Assembly: GCF_021582895.2 (NCBI RefSeq)
Contig: NZ_CP091139.2
Location: 2,666,001 to 2,730,000 of the forward strand
DNA from: Microbacterium elymi
GTDB lineage: Bacteria > Actinomycetota > Actinomycetes > Actinomycetales > Microbacteriaceae
Reading direction: 5' to 3'
Length of the DNA stretch: 64,000 nucleotides
The notes below the pieces were generated by a model, which saw nothing but the letters and a program-made list of their open reading frames with translations, did no database searches and was not told the origin of the DNA. Both the position numbers and the translations under genes were made by a program. Of this stretch, positions 9,032 to 19,172 are shown in pieces; position 1 is the stretch's first letter; the number at the start of each line of letters is the position of its first letter.

Positions 9032-9727
9032 GGCGTGGCCGCCGTGGCCGTCGCCGCGACCGCCTGCGCGACCTCGCGCGCCATCCGCTCCAGCAGCGCG
9101 GCGCCCTCGGCCGCCGATGCTCCGGTTGGATCACCCAGCACCCCGCTGGGTGACACGGCCCGCACGCCCTCGGCCCGCAGCCGCGGAGCAGGTCCGCCAG
9201 CGGTGCCGTCCGTCCGGCCCGGGCGGCCCCCAGATCCACGCGCTCCGGCGCTAGGTGCAGCATCAGGCTGGTCTCGGCCCGCCCCGCGTGCACATCACCG
9301 TGCCGGCACGGCCTCCATGATGCCGCGCATCCCTCGTCCACCAGCTTGCGCGACCGCCGCGCGCACCGCGTCGAGATTGCCGCCGTGCCCGTTGACGAAC
9401 ACCAGCCGGGCGGCCCACGTGCGCGCCGAGCGGCCGAGCTCGATCAGGGCGTGGGCGAGCGCCTCGGTGCCGATCGAGATGGTCCCCGGAAAATCCTGAT
9501 GCTCGCCGCTGGCGCCGTAGGCCAGGGCCGGCGCGACGCGCACCTCCGGTGCGCATCGCGCGGCCGCCCGGGCGCACACGGCGGCCGCGATGAGGGTGTC
9601 CACGTCCAGCGGCAGATGCGGCCCGTCGCTCGGTCGCCCCGACCGGCACGAGCACGGTCAGGCCCGCCGGCACCGCCGGCCACGGCGCATCGGCCAGGGA
9701 CCGGGTCGGCACGGCGGGAGCGTCCAT
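9028..9727 (-). CDS. mftE: Mycofactocin peptidase MftE (creatininase family)
   Basis: Creatininase-fold metallopeptidase that cleaves modified MftA to release the C-terminal Val-Tyr-derived core. Restored length 233 aa. Visible landmarks: LVPVGATE with the following GPHLPLDVDT metal-binding segment, SGEHQDFPGTISIGTEAL and the metal-binding VFVNGHGGNLDAV. Three lesions: two bases missing near 9636 exactly in the expected TEQHGPHLP, an insertion in GCTTGC at 9344-9349 (restores VAQLVDEG), and a base lost near 9185. Strong RBS AAGGAGG precedes ATG 9727. Divergent from mftR with a shared operator between them. Confidence 0.88.
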
Positions 9728-9782
9728 GGGCTACTGTCCTCCTTGAGAGTCGCCGTGCGATGTCGCTGCGGATGCAGTTTAC

Positions 9783-9797
9783 TGGCATCGAGTGCCA
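9783..9797. promoter_or_regulatory. MftR operator, copy 1
   Basis: TGGCATCGAGTGCCA, a palindrome with 5-bp arms, lies in the mftE-mftR intergenic region. The identical 15-mer lies upstream of mftA (32133-32147), and the match extends to TTACTGGCATCGAGTGCCA. On the mftE strand it is followed by TAAACT, a plausible -10, so bound repressor would block the promoter. Confidence 0.8.
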
Positions 9798-9807
9798 CAG
9801 AGAAGGG

Positions 9808-10442
9808 ATGCCGGTGAGCGATCCGACCGCGACCCGCGCGCGCCGCGGACGCGCGCCGGCGACCTCGCGCGGCGAACTCGAGCGGATCGGGCTCGATCTG
9901 TTCATCGCGCGCGGCTTCGACGCGGTCACCGTGGACGACATCGCCGAGGCGGCCGGCATCGGGCGGCGCACGTTCTTCCGCTACTTCCCTTCGAAGAACG
10001 ACCTCGCCTGGGGGGACTTCGACGCACTGCTGGCCCAGTTCCGCGCCCGACTGGATGCCGCGCCCGCCGACCAGCCGGCGATCGAGGCGGTCCGCGCCGC
10101 CGTGCACGCGTTCAACGAGGTGCCCGCCGACGAGCTTGCCGCGCCATCGACATCGCCTGCGCATCCTGCTGACCACTCCCGAGCTGGTGGCGTACTCGAC
10201 GGTGCGCTATGCCGAGTGGCGCGCGGTGATCGCCGGCTTCGTCGCCCGCCGACGCGGCGTGCCCGCGCACGCCGCACTGCCGCAGGCGGTCTCGTGGGCG
10301 TGCCTGGGCATCTCGCTGTCGGCCTACGAGCAATGGCTGAAGGCACCGGACAGCGACCTGCTGGCCACCATCGGCTCGTCCTTCCGCGGACTGCGGGATG
10401 TCTTCTCCGGCGTCGCCTGGGAGGACGGTGCGCAAGCCGTGA
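9808..10442 (+). CDS. mftR: TetR-family mycofactocin regulator MftR
   Basis: TetR repressor (210 aa restored) with N-terminal HTH at about residues 20-65 (VDDIAEAAGIGRRTFFRYFP followed by SK). The C-terminal ligand domain includes LLTTPELVAYSTVRYAEW. In mycobacteria MftR responds to acyl-CoA; that is family knowledge, not visible here. Two insertions: GCTTGC at 10134-10139 and GCAAGC at 10432-10437. Without the second, the protein ends EDGAQP at a TGA overlapping the mftG GTG; with it, mftR falsely appears fused to mftG. Confidence 0.88.
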
Positions 10443-11941
10443 GCACCCGCCGCATCGTCGTCGTCGGGGGCGGGGGCTCGGGCATCCCGATCGCGGCGCG
10501 ACTGGGCGCCGCCGGTCACGACGTGATCGTGCTCGAGGCCGGCCCGGCGGCGCCGGCGGAACCGGCGTGGACGGTGCGCGGCGGCGTGCCGGACTCACTC
10601 CTCACCCGCACCTACGACGCCGAGCTGTGGCCCGGGCGCCCGTGGCGCATCGCGCGGGGCCGCACGCTGGGCGGCAGGCACCGCCGTCAACGGCGTTTCG
10701 TTCCAGCGGCCGCATCCCGACGACTTCGCGGCCTGGGCTGCGCTCGCCGGACCCGAGTGGACGTACACCGCCTGCCTGCCCGCCCTGCGCCGGCTGGAAG
10801 CGGATCAGGACTTCCCGGACGATCCCGTGCACGGCGATTCCGGACCCATGCCGGTGAGCCGGGACGGCGCGGACGAGCCGCTCACGCGCGCGTTCCTGGC
10901 CGCGTCGGTCGCGGCGGGCGCGACCGCAGAGCCGGACAAGAACGGCGGCGGTCCGTCCGGCGCGGGTCCGCTGCCGCGCAACGTCAGCACCGGCGGCGAG
11001 CCGCAGCGGTGGAGCGTCGCCCGCGGCTACGGACGGATGCTGCGGGCAGCATCCGTCGAGGTCCGCACCGGCGTGGAGGTGCATCGCGTCCGATTCCGCG
11101 GACGCACCGCGATCGGGGTGGAGACCGTCGCCGACGGCACGCCGGGCTTCGTCGCGGCGGACGAGGTGATCCTGGCCGGCGGCGCCGTCGAGACGCCACG
11201 GCTTGCTCCTGCGATCCGGGATCGGGGATGCCTCCGACCGCGACCCGACCGCGCCGCCCATCGCCGATCGGAGCGGCGTCGGCCGCAATCTCTCCGACCA
11301 TGCCGCGATCGACCTCCCGTGGCGCCCCCGGCCCGGCGCGGCATCCGCCACCGCAGCCTGGACCGCGGCCTGGAACGTGCCGGCCGGCTTCGCGGCGTCA
11401 TCTGCGCTCGAGCTGCTGTTCGCCGCCCTGCCGACGGCGGTGATCGTGACCGGCGATCGCGCCGCCGGCGGCCCGCACGAGCTTGCGCGTCCTGCTCGGC
11501 CAGCCGATCGCCCGCGGACGCGTCGGGATCGGCCCCGGGCCCGCCGTCTGCTACGGCTACCTGACGGACGGGCGCGACATCCGCGCGCTGCGCGACGGCG
11601 TCCGGCTCGCGGCACAGGTGCTGCGCTCGCCCGAGATGGCCGAGGTGGTGGCCGACGCGACGATCCCGGCATGGGTGGATGCCGCGGCCGACCCGGGTGC
11701 GGAGGACGCCGAGCGCTGGCTGCGCGACCGCCTGGCCACCGCGCTGCACTCGTGCGGGACGGCGCGGATGGGGGCCGCGGACGACCCGGATGCCGTGGCC
11801 GACGCGCACGGCCGCGTCCACGGCACGACCGGACTGCGCATCGCCGACGCGTCGCTGGTGCCGGTGGTGCCGACGCGGGGCACCGCGCTGCTGGCGGTCA
11901 TGCTCGGCGAGCGGATCGCCGAGCTGATCGCGCAGGAGTGA
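10439..11941 (+). CDS. mftG: GMC-family oxidoreductase MftG
   Basis: FAD-dependent glucose-methanol-choline oxidoreductase (499 aa restored) expected to oxidise mycofactocinol and pass electrons to respiration. Dinucleotide-binding VVVGGGGSGIPIAARLG at residue 6, then GGSTAVNG (GMC signature), GGAVETPRLLLRSGIG and the C-terminal LHSCGTARMG with TRGTALLAVM. GTG start overlaps the mftR stop. Three insertions: GCAGGC 10674-10679, GCTTGC 11201-11206 and 11481-11486; removal restores a continuous frame. Position beside mftR is typical of mycofactocin loci. Confidence 0.88.
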
Positions 11942-12051
11942 TCCGGCTCGCGTTTCCGTCTCATGGAACCGGGCCTCAGCCGACTCGGGCCGCTCAGTAC
12001 GCTGGCCGCTCGGATGCGTCGCGGACGCGGCATCCAGCGAGGGGGCGAGAG

Positions 12052-12826
12052 ATGCGCGGAGACCCGCTGAACACGGTCCCGGCCGTGGCCGGGGTGATCA
12101 ACTACCTGGCGGCGGACGAGCCGCTGCCGCGCCCCGCCGATGCGCTGTACGACGCGTACGCCCTGCAGGTGCACGACGCCCGCGCCGTGCACCGTCCGTT
12201 CAGCTTGGAGCGCAACGGGTTCGAGCTGGTGCACTGGCCGAGCGCCGTCGACGACTTCACCGATCCGGGCCAGATCGAGCGGACCTACGCGACCGAGGTG
12301 GAGGACTTCGTCGCCGCGCGGCTGGGCGCTTCACGGGTCGCGCTGCTGGGGGCGTGTCTGGAGGATGCCGCCGAGATGGAGCGCGGCGGCGCCCAGGAGC
12401 CGCCCGTCGCCCACGTCGAGCTCACCGCCGAAGACGCCCTCGTCCAGGCCCGCCGGACCCACGCCGCCCGCTTCCCGGAGGCACCGCCCTTCCGCCGGGC
12501 CGTGACCACCGTCTGCTGGCGCTCGATCACCCCCGCCCCGCAGGACTGGCCGCTCGCGGTGTGCGACTACCGCAGCGTGCCGGACGACGACGGCGTCGCC
12601 GACGGCGCGCGCCAACCGCAGGGCACCCGCTTCCAGTTCCGGCCCACCCACCGGTGGTACGTCTACCCGGACATGACGCCGGACGAGGTGCTGTTCTTCG
12701 TGGTGCACGACAGCGACCACTCCCGCCCCTGGCGGGTCATGCACACCGTGTTCCTGGACGCGCAGGCGCGGGCATCCGAGCCGCGGCGCAAGCCTCGAGT
12801 TCCGCTCCATCGCCTACTTCGACTGA
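12052..12826 (+). CDS. CmcJ/NvfI (AsaB-like) family oxidoreductase
   Basis: 257-aa protein of the family around the cephalosporin CmcJ subunit and fungal NvfI/AsaB, non-haem oxygenase-like proteins of poorly known chemistry. Typical features: central WRSITPAPQDWPLAVCDYRS, HRWYVYPDMTPDEVLFF with VHDSD, and the end RSLEFRSIAYFD. An extra A in GCAAGC at 12788-12793 breaks only the last codons. It follows mftG by 110 bp, probably from its own promoter or by read-through, and faces an IclR gene. A role in the island's catabolic pathway is inferred from position only. Confidence 0.72.
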
Positions 12827-12843
12827 TCGCCCCCGCGCGGCCG

Positions 12844-13682
12844 TCAGCGCGCTGCGGCGCGGGCGGCTTCGGGCATCCGGCGGGCCGATGGAGCGCCGAG
12901 ATGGCGCGAGATCGCGCGGGCCGTGGTGGTCAGGGCCGGCAGGACGGCGCCCGGCGACCAGTTCTCGCGATCCAGGGTGACGCTCAGCGCGGCGATCACG
13001 CGGTCGCGCGGTCCGCGGATGGCCACCGCCACCGCCACCGCGTCCTGTGTGATCGACTCGTCCACGATGGCGACGCCGGTGCGTCGCACCTCGGCGAGCA
13101 CCCGCCGCAGCTCGAACGGGTCGGTGACCGTCTTGCGCGTGTACTTCTGCAGCGGCATCCCCAGCACCTCTTCCTGGAAGGGCTGCGGCGCGTGGGCGAG
13201 CAGCACCTGGCCGGTCCCGGTCGCGTGCAGCGGCCAGCGGCCGCCGAGCCGGCTGAGCACCCTCGCGCCGCCGCGGGCGCGCAGGTACTCCACGTACACG
13301 GTGTCGTACCCGTCGCGGACGGCCAGGTGGACGCACGCGTTCAGCGCCGCCTGCAGGTCGCCGAGGTGGGCAACGCCACCTCGCGCAGGCGCAGGCCCTG
13401 GGGCTCGAGCGAGCCCAGTTCGAGCACCCGCATCCCGATCGCGTAGCGTCCCTCGGCGGAGCGCTCGAGCGCACCCCACTGGCGCAGCTCGCCGACCAGG
13501 CGATGCGCGGTGCTGAGACTGAGACCGGCCCGCCGGCTGATCTCGCTCAGGGTGAGCACCAGGTGCTCCTCGTCGAATGCGTCCAGCACGGCGAGCACGC
13601 GCTGGGCCGCGGTCATCTGACCACAGGCCTCGGCGCGATCGGGCTGTGCGGAACGGGCGGATCGAATCGAACTCACGGACAT
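12844..13682 (-). CDS. IclR-family transcriptional regulator 1
   Basis: 279 aa restored. N-terminal winged helix at about residues 25-85 (LTLSEISRRAGLSLSTAHRL), then the IclR effector-binding domain with ACVHLAVRDGYDTVYVEYL and LHATGTGQVLLAHAP. One base is lost near 13366 (restores EVALPHLGDLQAALN). RBS GGAGGT precedes ATG 13682. An IclR-type palindrome lies 88 bp upstream, so autoregulation is likely. A paralogue lies at 32657-33518, and the similar operators across the island suggest one or both control it. Confidence 0.9.
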
Positions 13683-13769
13683 CGTCGGCCTACCTCCGGA
13701 ACGTCGTCGTCTCCCAGAGCGGGGGGTTCCCCCATGATCGGCGACGTCCCTTCGGAGATAGTCAGATCA

Positions 13770-13784
13770 TTCCACCAGGCGGAA
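13770..13784. promoter_or_regulatory. IclR-type operator, upstream of IclR 1
   Basis: TTCCACCAGGCGGAA, matching TTCCGCCGGGCGGAA at 13 of 15 positions. Located between the IclR 1 start and the divergent 79-aa gene. Confidence 0.6.
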
Positions 13785-13830
13785 GGATTGTGCGCTTCTC
13801 ACGGATCGCCCGTGTCGCGTGGACACGCCC

Positions 13831-13845
13831 TTCCGCCGGGCGGGA
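13831..13845. promoter_or_regulatory. IclR-type operator, upstream of the 79-aa gene
   Basis: TTCCGCCGGGCGGGA differs from the perfect palindrome at 32557-32571 by one base. It lies 72 bp before the start of the small gene at 13918. Confidence 0.6.
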
Positions 13846-13917
13846 TCGCTTTCGCCGCCGGGCCCGGATGCGACCTACCGTCGGGGGATCGGGGACGCAC
13901 ATCCCGGGGAGGACACC

Positions 13918-14157
13918 ATGAGCATCGATCAGTCCCGTCTCGACGAGTTCCGCAAGACCCTCGAGGCCGACGACTACCACCTGTCGGTCGAACTGCACGA
14001 CCAGTCCGCGGACGTCCGCATCGACGCCGGCCCGGACGCGTGCGCCGAGTGTCTCGTGCCCAAGGACTTCATGCGCCAGATGCTCTCGCCGCTGCTCGGC
14101 GTGGGCGCCGAGCGCATCGACGTCAGCTATCCGGTGGATGTGCACACGGCCGAATGA
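13918..14157 (+). CDS. Small conserved-looking protein with CAEC motif, function unknown
   Basis: 79-aa acidic soluble protein, not recognised with certainty. The core reads DACAECLVPKDFMRQMLSP, with two Cys spaced as C-x2-C, followed by the hydrophobic stretch LLGVGAERIDVSYPVD. Size and the Cys pair recall small NifU-like or electron-carrier proteins, but no homology is claimed. RBS GGGGAGGA precedes the ATG. It has its own IclR-type operator and converges on the SDR gene, so it belongs to the island's regulated set. A carrier or accessory subunit for a neighbouring dehydrogenase is a guess. Confidence 0.7.
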   Translation: MSIDQSRLDEFRKTLEADDYHLSVELHDQSADVRIDAGPDACAECLVPKDFMRQMLSPLLGVGAERIDVSYPVDVHTAE

Positions 14158-14176
14158 GCCGTCGGACGCGGCCTCC

Positions 14177-15093
14177 TCAGCGCAGTGCGGCCGGTGCGGT
14201 CGGCGACGCGAGCCGGTGCTCGGGGTCGTACACCGGGGAGGCCAGGAGGAACGGGATCGCCGCCTCCCGGGTCCGATCGATCGGCTCGTCCGGGAATGCC
14301 GCCTCGATCGTGGCGTGCCGCTCGGCGACGCCGGACCGGAACTCCGGGTGGGTGAGGATGAACATGTCGCCGCGGCGGATGCCGGCCAGCACCCGTTGCC
14401 CGCCTCCTCCGCGCTCATGTACGGCTGATCCCTGGCAGCATCGGTGAACGTCTTCGGCGGGACCGGATATCCCGACCGGCCGTAGCGCTCGGGCCGGTTC
14501 GCCACGGCCGAGGCGATGTTGCTGTGCGTGGGCCCGGGGCAGTAGGCGGCCACCGAGATGCCCTCCTCGAGCAGTTCGATGTGCAGGGCCTCGGACAGGG
14601 CGATCACCGCCGCCTTCGTCATCGAGTACAGCCCGGCCACGATCGGCATCAGGCCCGCCATCGATGCCGTGTTGACCACCGCGCCGCCCTCGCCGTGCGC
14701 GCGGATCTTCGGCAGGAACGCCTGGATCCCGTTGCCGACGCCCTTGATGTTGACGTCGATCACCCAGTCCCAGTCGCTGGGCGCGGCCGCGGTCACCGGG
14801 CCGGTGAGCCCGATGCCGGCGTTGTTGACCAGCACGTCGACCCGACCGAAGAGTCGCTGCACCTCGTCGGCCGCCGCCCGCATGGCGGCCAGGTCGGTGA
14901 CATCCACCGCCATCGCGTGCACGTCCAGCCCGTGCTCGGCGAACAGCGCCTGTGTCGCGGCGAGATGCTCGCCGCTGCGTCCGGTCACCACCACCGACAT
15001 GCCGGCCCGCGCGCAGGCCAGCGCGATGCCGCGCCCGATCCCGCTGGATCCTCCGGTGATCACGGCCACCTTGCCGTCGACGTGCTCCATCAT
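14177..15093 (-). CDS. Short-chain dehydrogenase/reductase
   Basis: NAD(P)-dependent Rossmann enzyme (305 aa restored). Cofactor motif TGGSSGIGRGIA (about residue 15), NNAGIG (about 90), catalytic Ser in NTASMAG and YSMTKAA with Tyr/Lys (about 160). The extended C-terminus past residue 200 is longer than minimal SDRs. The glycine motif is the classical one rather than that of mycofactocin-coupled SDRs, so direct mycofactocin use is not indicated. A one-base loss near 14400 breaks the C-terminal third. ATG at 15090 is an alternative start. Divergent from the zinc alcohol dehydrogenase. Confidence 0.87.
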
Positions 15094-15172
15094 GCAGTCC
15101 TCCTCGGGGCCTGTGCGGCCGGTCAACCTGTGCGGCCAGTCAATCCGCGCGGCCCGGGGTTCGCCGCTTTCC

Positions 15173-15187
15173 TTCCATGCGGCGAAA
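15173..15187. promoter_or_regulatory. Weak IclR-type site between SDR and alcohol dehydrogenase
   Basis: TTCCATGCGGCGAAA keeps both outer half-sites (10 of 15 matches to the palindrome) in the divergent promoter region of the SDR and the first mycofactocin-type dehydrogenase. Confidence 0.35.
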
Positions 15188-15282
15188 GCCTTCTGGCCCC
15201 GGGCCCGGCGCGGACGACGGTAGAGGCAGAGAGCAGGCGCCGGCGCCGCATCGCCGGTCACCCATCGTCCGTCGGGAGAGAC

Positions 15283-16450
15283 ATGAGCATGACAACGCGC
15301 GCCGAACAGGGCGCCGCTCGGGCCGAAGAGCCCGGACGAATGACCACACGCGCGGTGGTGTGTCGCGCACCGGGCACCCCGTGGGAGGTCACCGAGCTCG
15401 AGCTGGACGAGCCGCGCGCCAACGAGGTGCGGGTGCGGATCCACGCCGCCGGGCTGTGTCACTCCGACGATCACATCCAGAAGGGCGACGCGCCGATGCG
15501 GATGCCGGTGGTCGGCGGGCACGAGGGCTGCGGCATCGTGGACGCGATCGGCCCGGGCGTGACCCGGGTCAAGGTCGGCGACAAGGTCGTCCTCTCGTTC
15601 ATCCCCGCCTGCGGCAAGTGCCGCTACTGCTCGACCGGGCGGCAGAACCTGTGCGACGAGGGCAAGAACGCCGCGACCGGCGAGTTCGCCGACGGCACGT
15701 TCCGGTTCCATCAGGACGGCGTCGACTTCGGCGGCCTGTGCGTGCTGGGCACGTTCTCGCAGCACACCGTCGTCTCGGAGTACTCGGTCGTCCCGGTCCC
15801 GGACGACCTGCCGTTCGAGGTCGGCGCCGTGATCGGCTTGCGGCGTGCCCACCGGATGGGGATCGGCCGTCCACCTGGCCGGGGTGCGCCCCGGGCAGAC
15901 CGTCGTCATCTTCGGCGCCGGCGGCGTGGGCAGCAACGCCGTGCAGGGCGCGGCCATGGCCGGCGCCGAACGCGTCGTCGTGGTCGACCCGGTCGAGTTC
16001 AAGCGCGACATGGCGAAGGTCTTCGGCGCCACCCACACGTTCGCCACCGCCGAGGAGGCGACGGCATTCGTCATCCAGTCCACCTGGGGCGAGCTGGCCG
16101 ACCACGCCATCATCACCGTCGGGGTGCTGCACGACGAGGTCATCCACGACGCCATCAACATCGTCGGCAAGACCGGGCAGGTCACCGTCACCGCCGTCGG
16201 CAACGGGTGGATCGACGAGAACCCGGGGATGCTGATCGGCTACCAGCGCCGCATCCAGGGCGGGATCTACGGCGGATGCAGTCCGCTCGTGGACATCCCG
16301 CGCCTGATCAGCCTGTACAAGAGCGGCAAGCTCAAGGTCGACGAGCTGATCACCCGCCGATACGCGCTGGACGAGGTCAACCAGGGCTACCAGGACATGT
16401 TGGACGGCCGCAACATCCGCGGCGTCGTCCTCATCGACCACGACGACTGA
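15283..16450 (+). CDS. Mycofactocin-dependent (NDMA-type) zinc alcohol dehydrogenase 1
   Basis: Medium-chain zinc alcohol dehydrogenase of the Rxyl_3153 group (NDMA-dependent), whose members hold NAD tightly and use mycofactocin as electron acceptor. 388 aa restored. Catalytic zinc ligands in GLCHSDDH and GGHEGCG; structural zinc Cys in CGKCRYCSTGRQNLC; nucleotide fold GAGGVGSNAVQGAAMAGA. An extra T in GCTTGC at 15836-15841 breaks it; removal restores the ligand region IGCGVPTGWGSAV. RBS GGGAGAG before ATG 15283. First gene of an ADH-ALDH-ADH-UGSC run. Alcohol substrate unknown. Confidence 0.9.
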
Positions 16451-16479
16451 GCTGCGACAACGGATTCGAGGACACCGAC

Positions 16480-17968
16480 ATGACGATCACCACCCCCGCA
16501 CCGACCCTCTCCGAGGAACTCCTCGTCGACGGCGCCCAGCTGATCGGCGGGCAGTGGGTGCCCTCCGGCACCGGACGCACCATCGACGTGATCAACCCGG
16601 CCAATCGGGCGCTCATCGCCCGCGTCCCGCGCAGCGACGCCGACGACGTGGAGGCCGCCGTCCAGGCGGGCGAACGCGCGTTCCCCGCATGGCGCGACCG
16701 CAACGCCTCCGAGCGGGCCGCCGCGCTGTTCCGCTGGGCCGACCTGATCGAGCAGCATCTCGCCGACCTCGACCAGCTCGAATCGCAGGAGGTCGGCCGT
16801 CCCAGCTGGGGGCCGCCGCCGTATGCCCGCCAGCTGCGGTTCATCGCCGGGCAGGCCGACAAGGTGCAGGGCGTCTCGCTGCCGACGCTGACCCCCGACA
16901 CGCTCGGCTTCACCCTGCGCGAGCCGTACGGCGTCGTGGGCTCGATCATCCCGTGGAACGCGCCCGGGGCGCAGTTCGCGATGGAGGTGGGCTCGGCCAT
17001 CGCGGCCGGCAACACGATCGTCATCAAGCCCGCCGAGGACGCCCCGCTGACCCCGCTCGCGCTGGCCAAGCTCGCCGAGCGGTCCGGCATCCCGGCCGGG
17101 GTGATCAACGTGGTCACCGGGTACGGCGGCGAGGCCGGCGCGGCCCTCCCCGCGCATCCCCGGGTCCGCCGGATCGGGTTCACCGGCTCGCCGCTGACCG
17201 GTCAGCTGGTGATGGAGGCCTGCGCGAAGAACCTCACCCCGCTGCACCTCGAGCTCGGCGGCAAGTCGCCGCAGGTGGTGTTCCCGGACGTGGATCTGGA
17301 TGCCGCGGTGCCCACCATGGTGCTGAGCATCACGCTGAACACCGGCCAGATCTGCGCCGCCGGCTCGCGCATCGTCGTGCTCGCAGCATCCATGACGAAC
17401 TCGTGGAGCGGCTCGCGACCCAGATGCAGAAGGTGACCGTGGGCCCCTGGTACGAGCAGGTGGCGATGGGACCGCTGATCAACGCGAAGCAGGCACGACC
17501 GGGTGCTCGACTACATCGGGGTGGGCCGGCAGGGCGGCGCCGAGGTGGTCACCGGCGGCGGCGTGCCCACCGGCGACGGGTTCGGCGACGGCTTCTTCGT
17601 GCAAGCCGACGCTGTTCGACAACGTCTCGCCGGACATGCGCATCGCCCAGGAGGAGATCTTCGGGCCGGTGCTGTCGGTGATCGCGGTGGACGACGAGCA
17701 CGAGGCGCTCGAGGTCGCCAACGGCACCGACTACGGTCTGGTGGCCTCGGTGTGGACGCGCGACGTCGGCACCGCCGTGCGGATGAGCCGCGGCCTGCAG
17801 GCCGGGCAGGTGGGAGTGAACAGCGTGCTCGGGGCGCCGGTCATCGGCGGCCCGTGGGGCGGCTACAAGAGCAGCGGCTTCGGCCGCACGATGGGCGCCG
17901 ACGCGGTGCTCGAGTGGACCCAGGTCAAGACGGTGTCGCTGGGCGACGCCGCGATCTCGAAGCGATAG
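16480..17968 (+). CDS. NAD-dependent aldehyde dehydrogenase
   Basis: 495 aa restored, about the family length. Oxyanion Asn in IIPWNAPGAQF, NAD site GFTGSPLTGQ, general-base Glu in [11 protein letters not shown] and nucleophile Cys in TGQICAAGSR, all present. It would oxidise the aldehyde made by the flanking dehydrogenases. Three lesions: a base lost near 17388 just after the Cys motif, and insertions in GCAGGC 17489-17494 (restores NAKQHDRVLDY) and GCAAGC 17601-17606 (restores FVQPTLFDN). It lies 29 bp after the first dehydrogenase and 8 bp before the second, clearly one operon. Confidence 0.9.
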
Positions 17969-17976
17969 GGCAGGAC

Positions 17977-19108
17977 ATGGCAACGATCACCACGCGCGCG
18001 GCAGTCGCACACGGACCGCACGAGGGCTGGGAGCTGACCGAGCTCGAAGCTGGACGATCCGAAGGAGCACGAGGTCCGGATCAAGCTGGTCGCCTCCGGC
18101 CTGTGCCACTCCGACCACCACATCACCGAAGGCGACGCCCCGGTGCGGATGCCGGTGGTCGGCGGGCACGAGGGCGCCGGCATCGTGGAGTCGGTGGGAC
18201 CCCACGTCCGCCGGGTCAAGCCCGGCGACCGGGTGGTGCTCTCCTACATCCCCGCCTGCGGCTCGTGCCGGCCGTGCTCCACGGGGCACCAGAACATGTG
18301 CGTGAAGGGTCTGAACGCCGGCACGGGCATGTTCCTGGACGGCACCTACCGGTTCCACAAGGACGACGAGGACTACGGCGGATTCTGCTCGCTGGGCACG
18401 TTCTCGCAGTACCTGGTCGCCTCGGAATGGGCGGTCGTGCCGCTGCCGGACCACATCCCGTTCCGCCTCGCCTCGCTGGTGGGCTGCGGGGTGCCCACCG
18501 GATGGGGCTCGGCGGTGTACGCGGCCGGCGTCCGGGCCGGCGACACCGTGGTCGTCTTCGGCGCCGGGGGCGTGGGCGGCAATGCCGTCCAGGGCGCCCG
18601 GTACGCCGGCGCGAAGGACGTGATCGTCGTCGACCCGGTCGAGTTCAAGCGCGAGCATTCGAAGCTGTTCGGCGCCACCGACACCTTCGCCACGGCGAAG
18701 GAGGCGCACGACTTCGTCGTGTCCACCACGTGGGGACAGCTGGCCGACCACGTCATCATGACGCCGAACGCGGTCACCGAGGAGATGGTCAACGCCGCCG
18801 TGATGATGACCGGCAAGGGCGGCAAGGTCACCATCACCGCGGTGGGCCACCTCACCGAGAAGGCGGTGCACGTGCACGCGGGCATGCTCATCGGCTACCA
18901 GCGGCAGATCCGCGGGGCCCTGTTCGGCGACTGCAACCCGCTGTACGACATCCCGCGGTCGCTGCGCCTGTACGACTCCGGCGACCTGAAGCTCGACGAG
19001 CTCGTCTCCCGCACCTATGCGCTGGATCAGGTGAACGAGGCCTACGACGACCTGGTGGCCGGGCGCAACATCCGCGGGGTGATCATCCACGAACCGGCCC
19101 TGGCCTGA
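17977..19108 (+). CDS. Mycofactocin-dependent (NDMA-type) zinc alcohol dehydrogenase 2
   Basis: Paralogue of the dehydrogenase at 15283; 376 aa restored. Zinc ligands in GLCHSDHH and GGHEGAG, structural zinc in CGSCRPCSTGHQNMC, nucleotide fold GAGGVGGNAVQGARYAGA and the shared VVDPVEFKRE segment. Both keep the group's YRFHKDDEDYGGF/FRFHQDGVDFGGL insertion. One extra A near 18049 breaks the N-terminus. Starts 8 bp after the ALDH stop with RBS AGGACA. Two copies in one operon suggest two alcohol steps, a diol, or differing substrate ranges. Confidence 0.9.
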
Positions 19109-19172
19109 TCGCGAACCCCGCCCGGCCCGGCGCATGCCCGGGCCGGGCCCCGACCGTATGAACGGAGCGTCC

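Noticed and set aside
14177-15093. Calling the SDR a mycofactocin-coupled SDR
   Set aside because: Its glycine motif TGGSSGIGRG is classical and the characteristic coupled-SDR N-terminal motif is absent.
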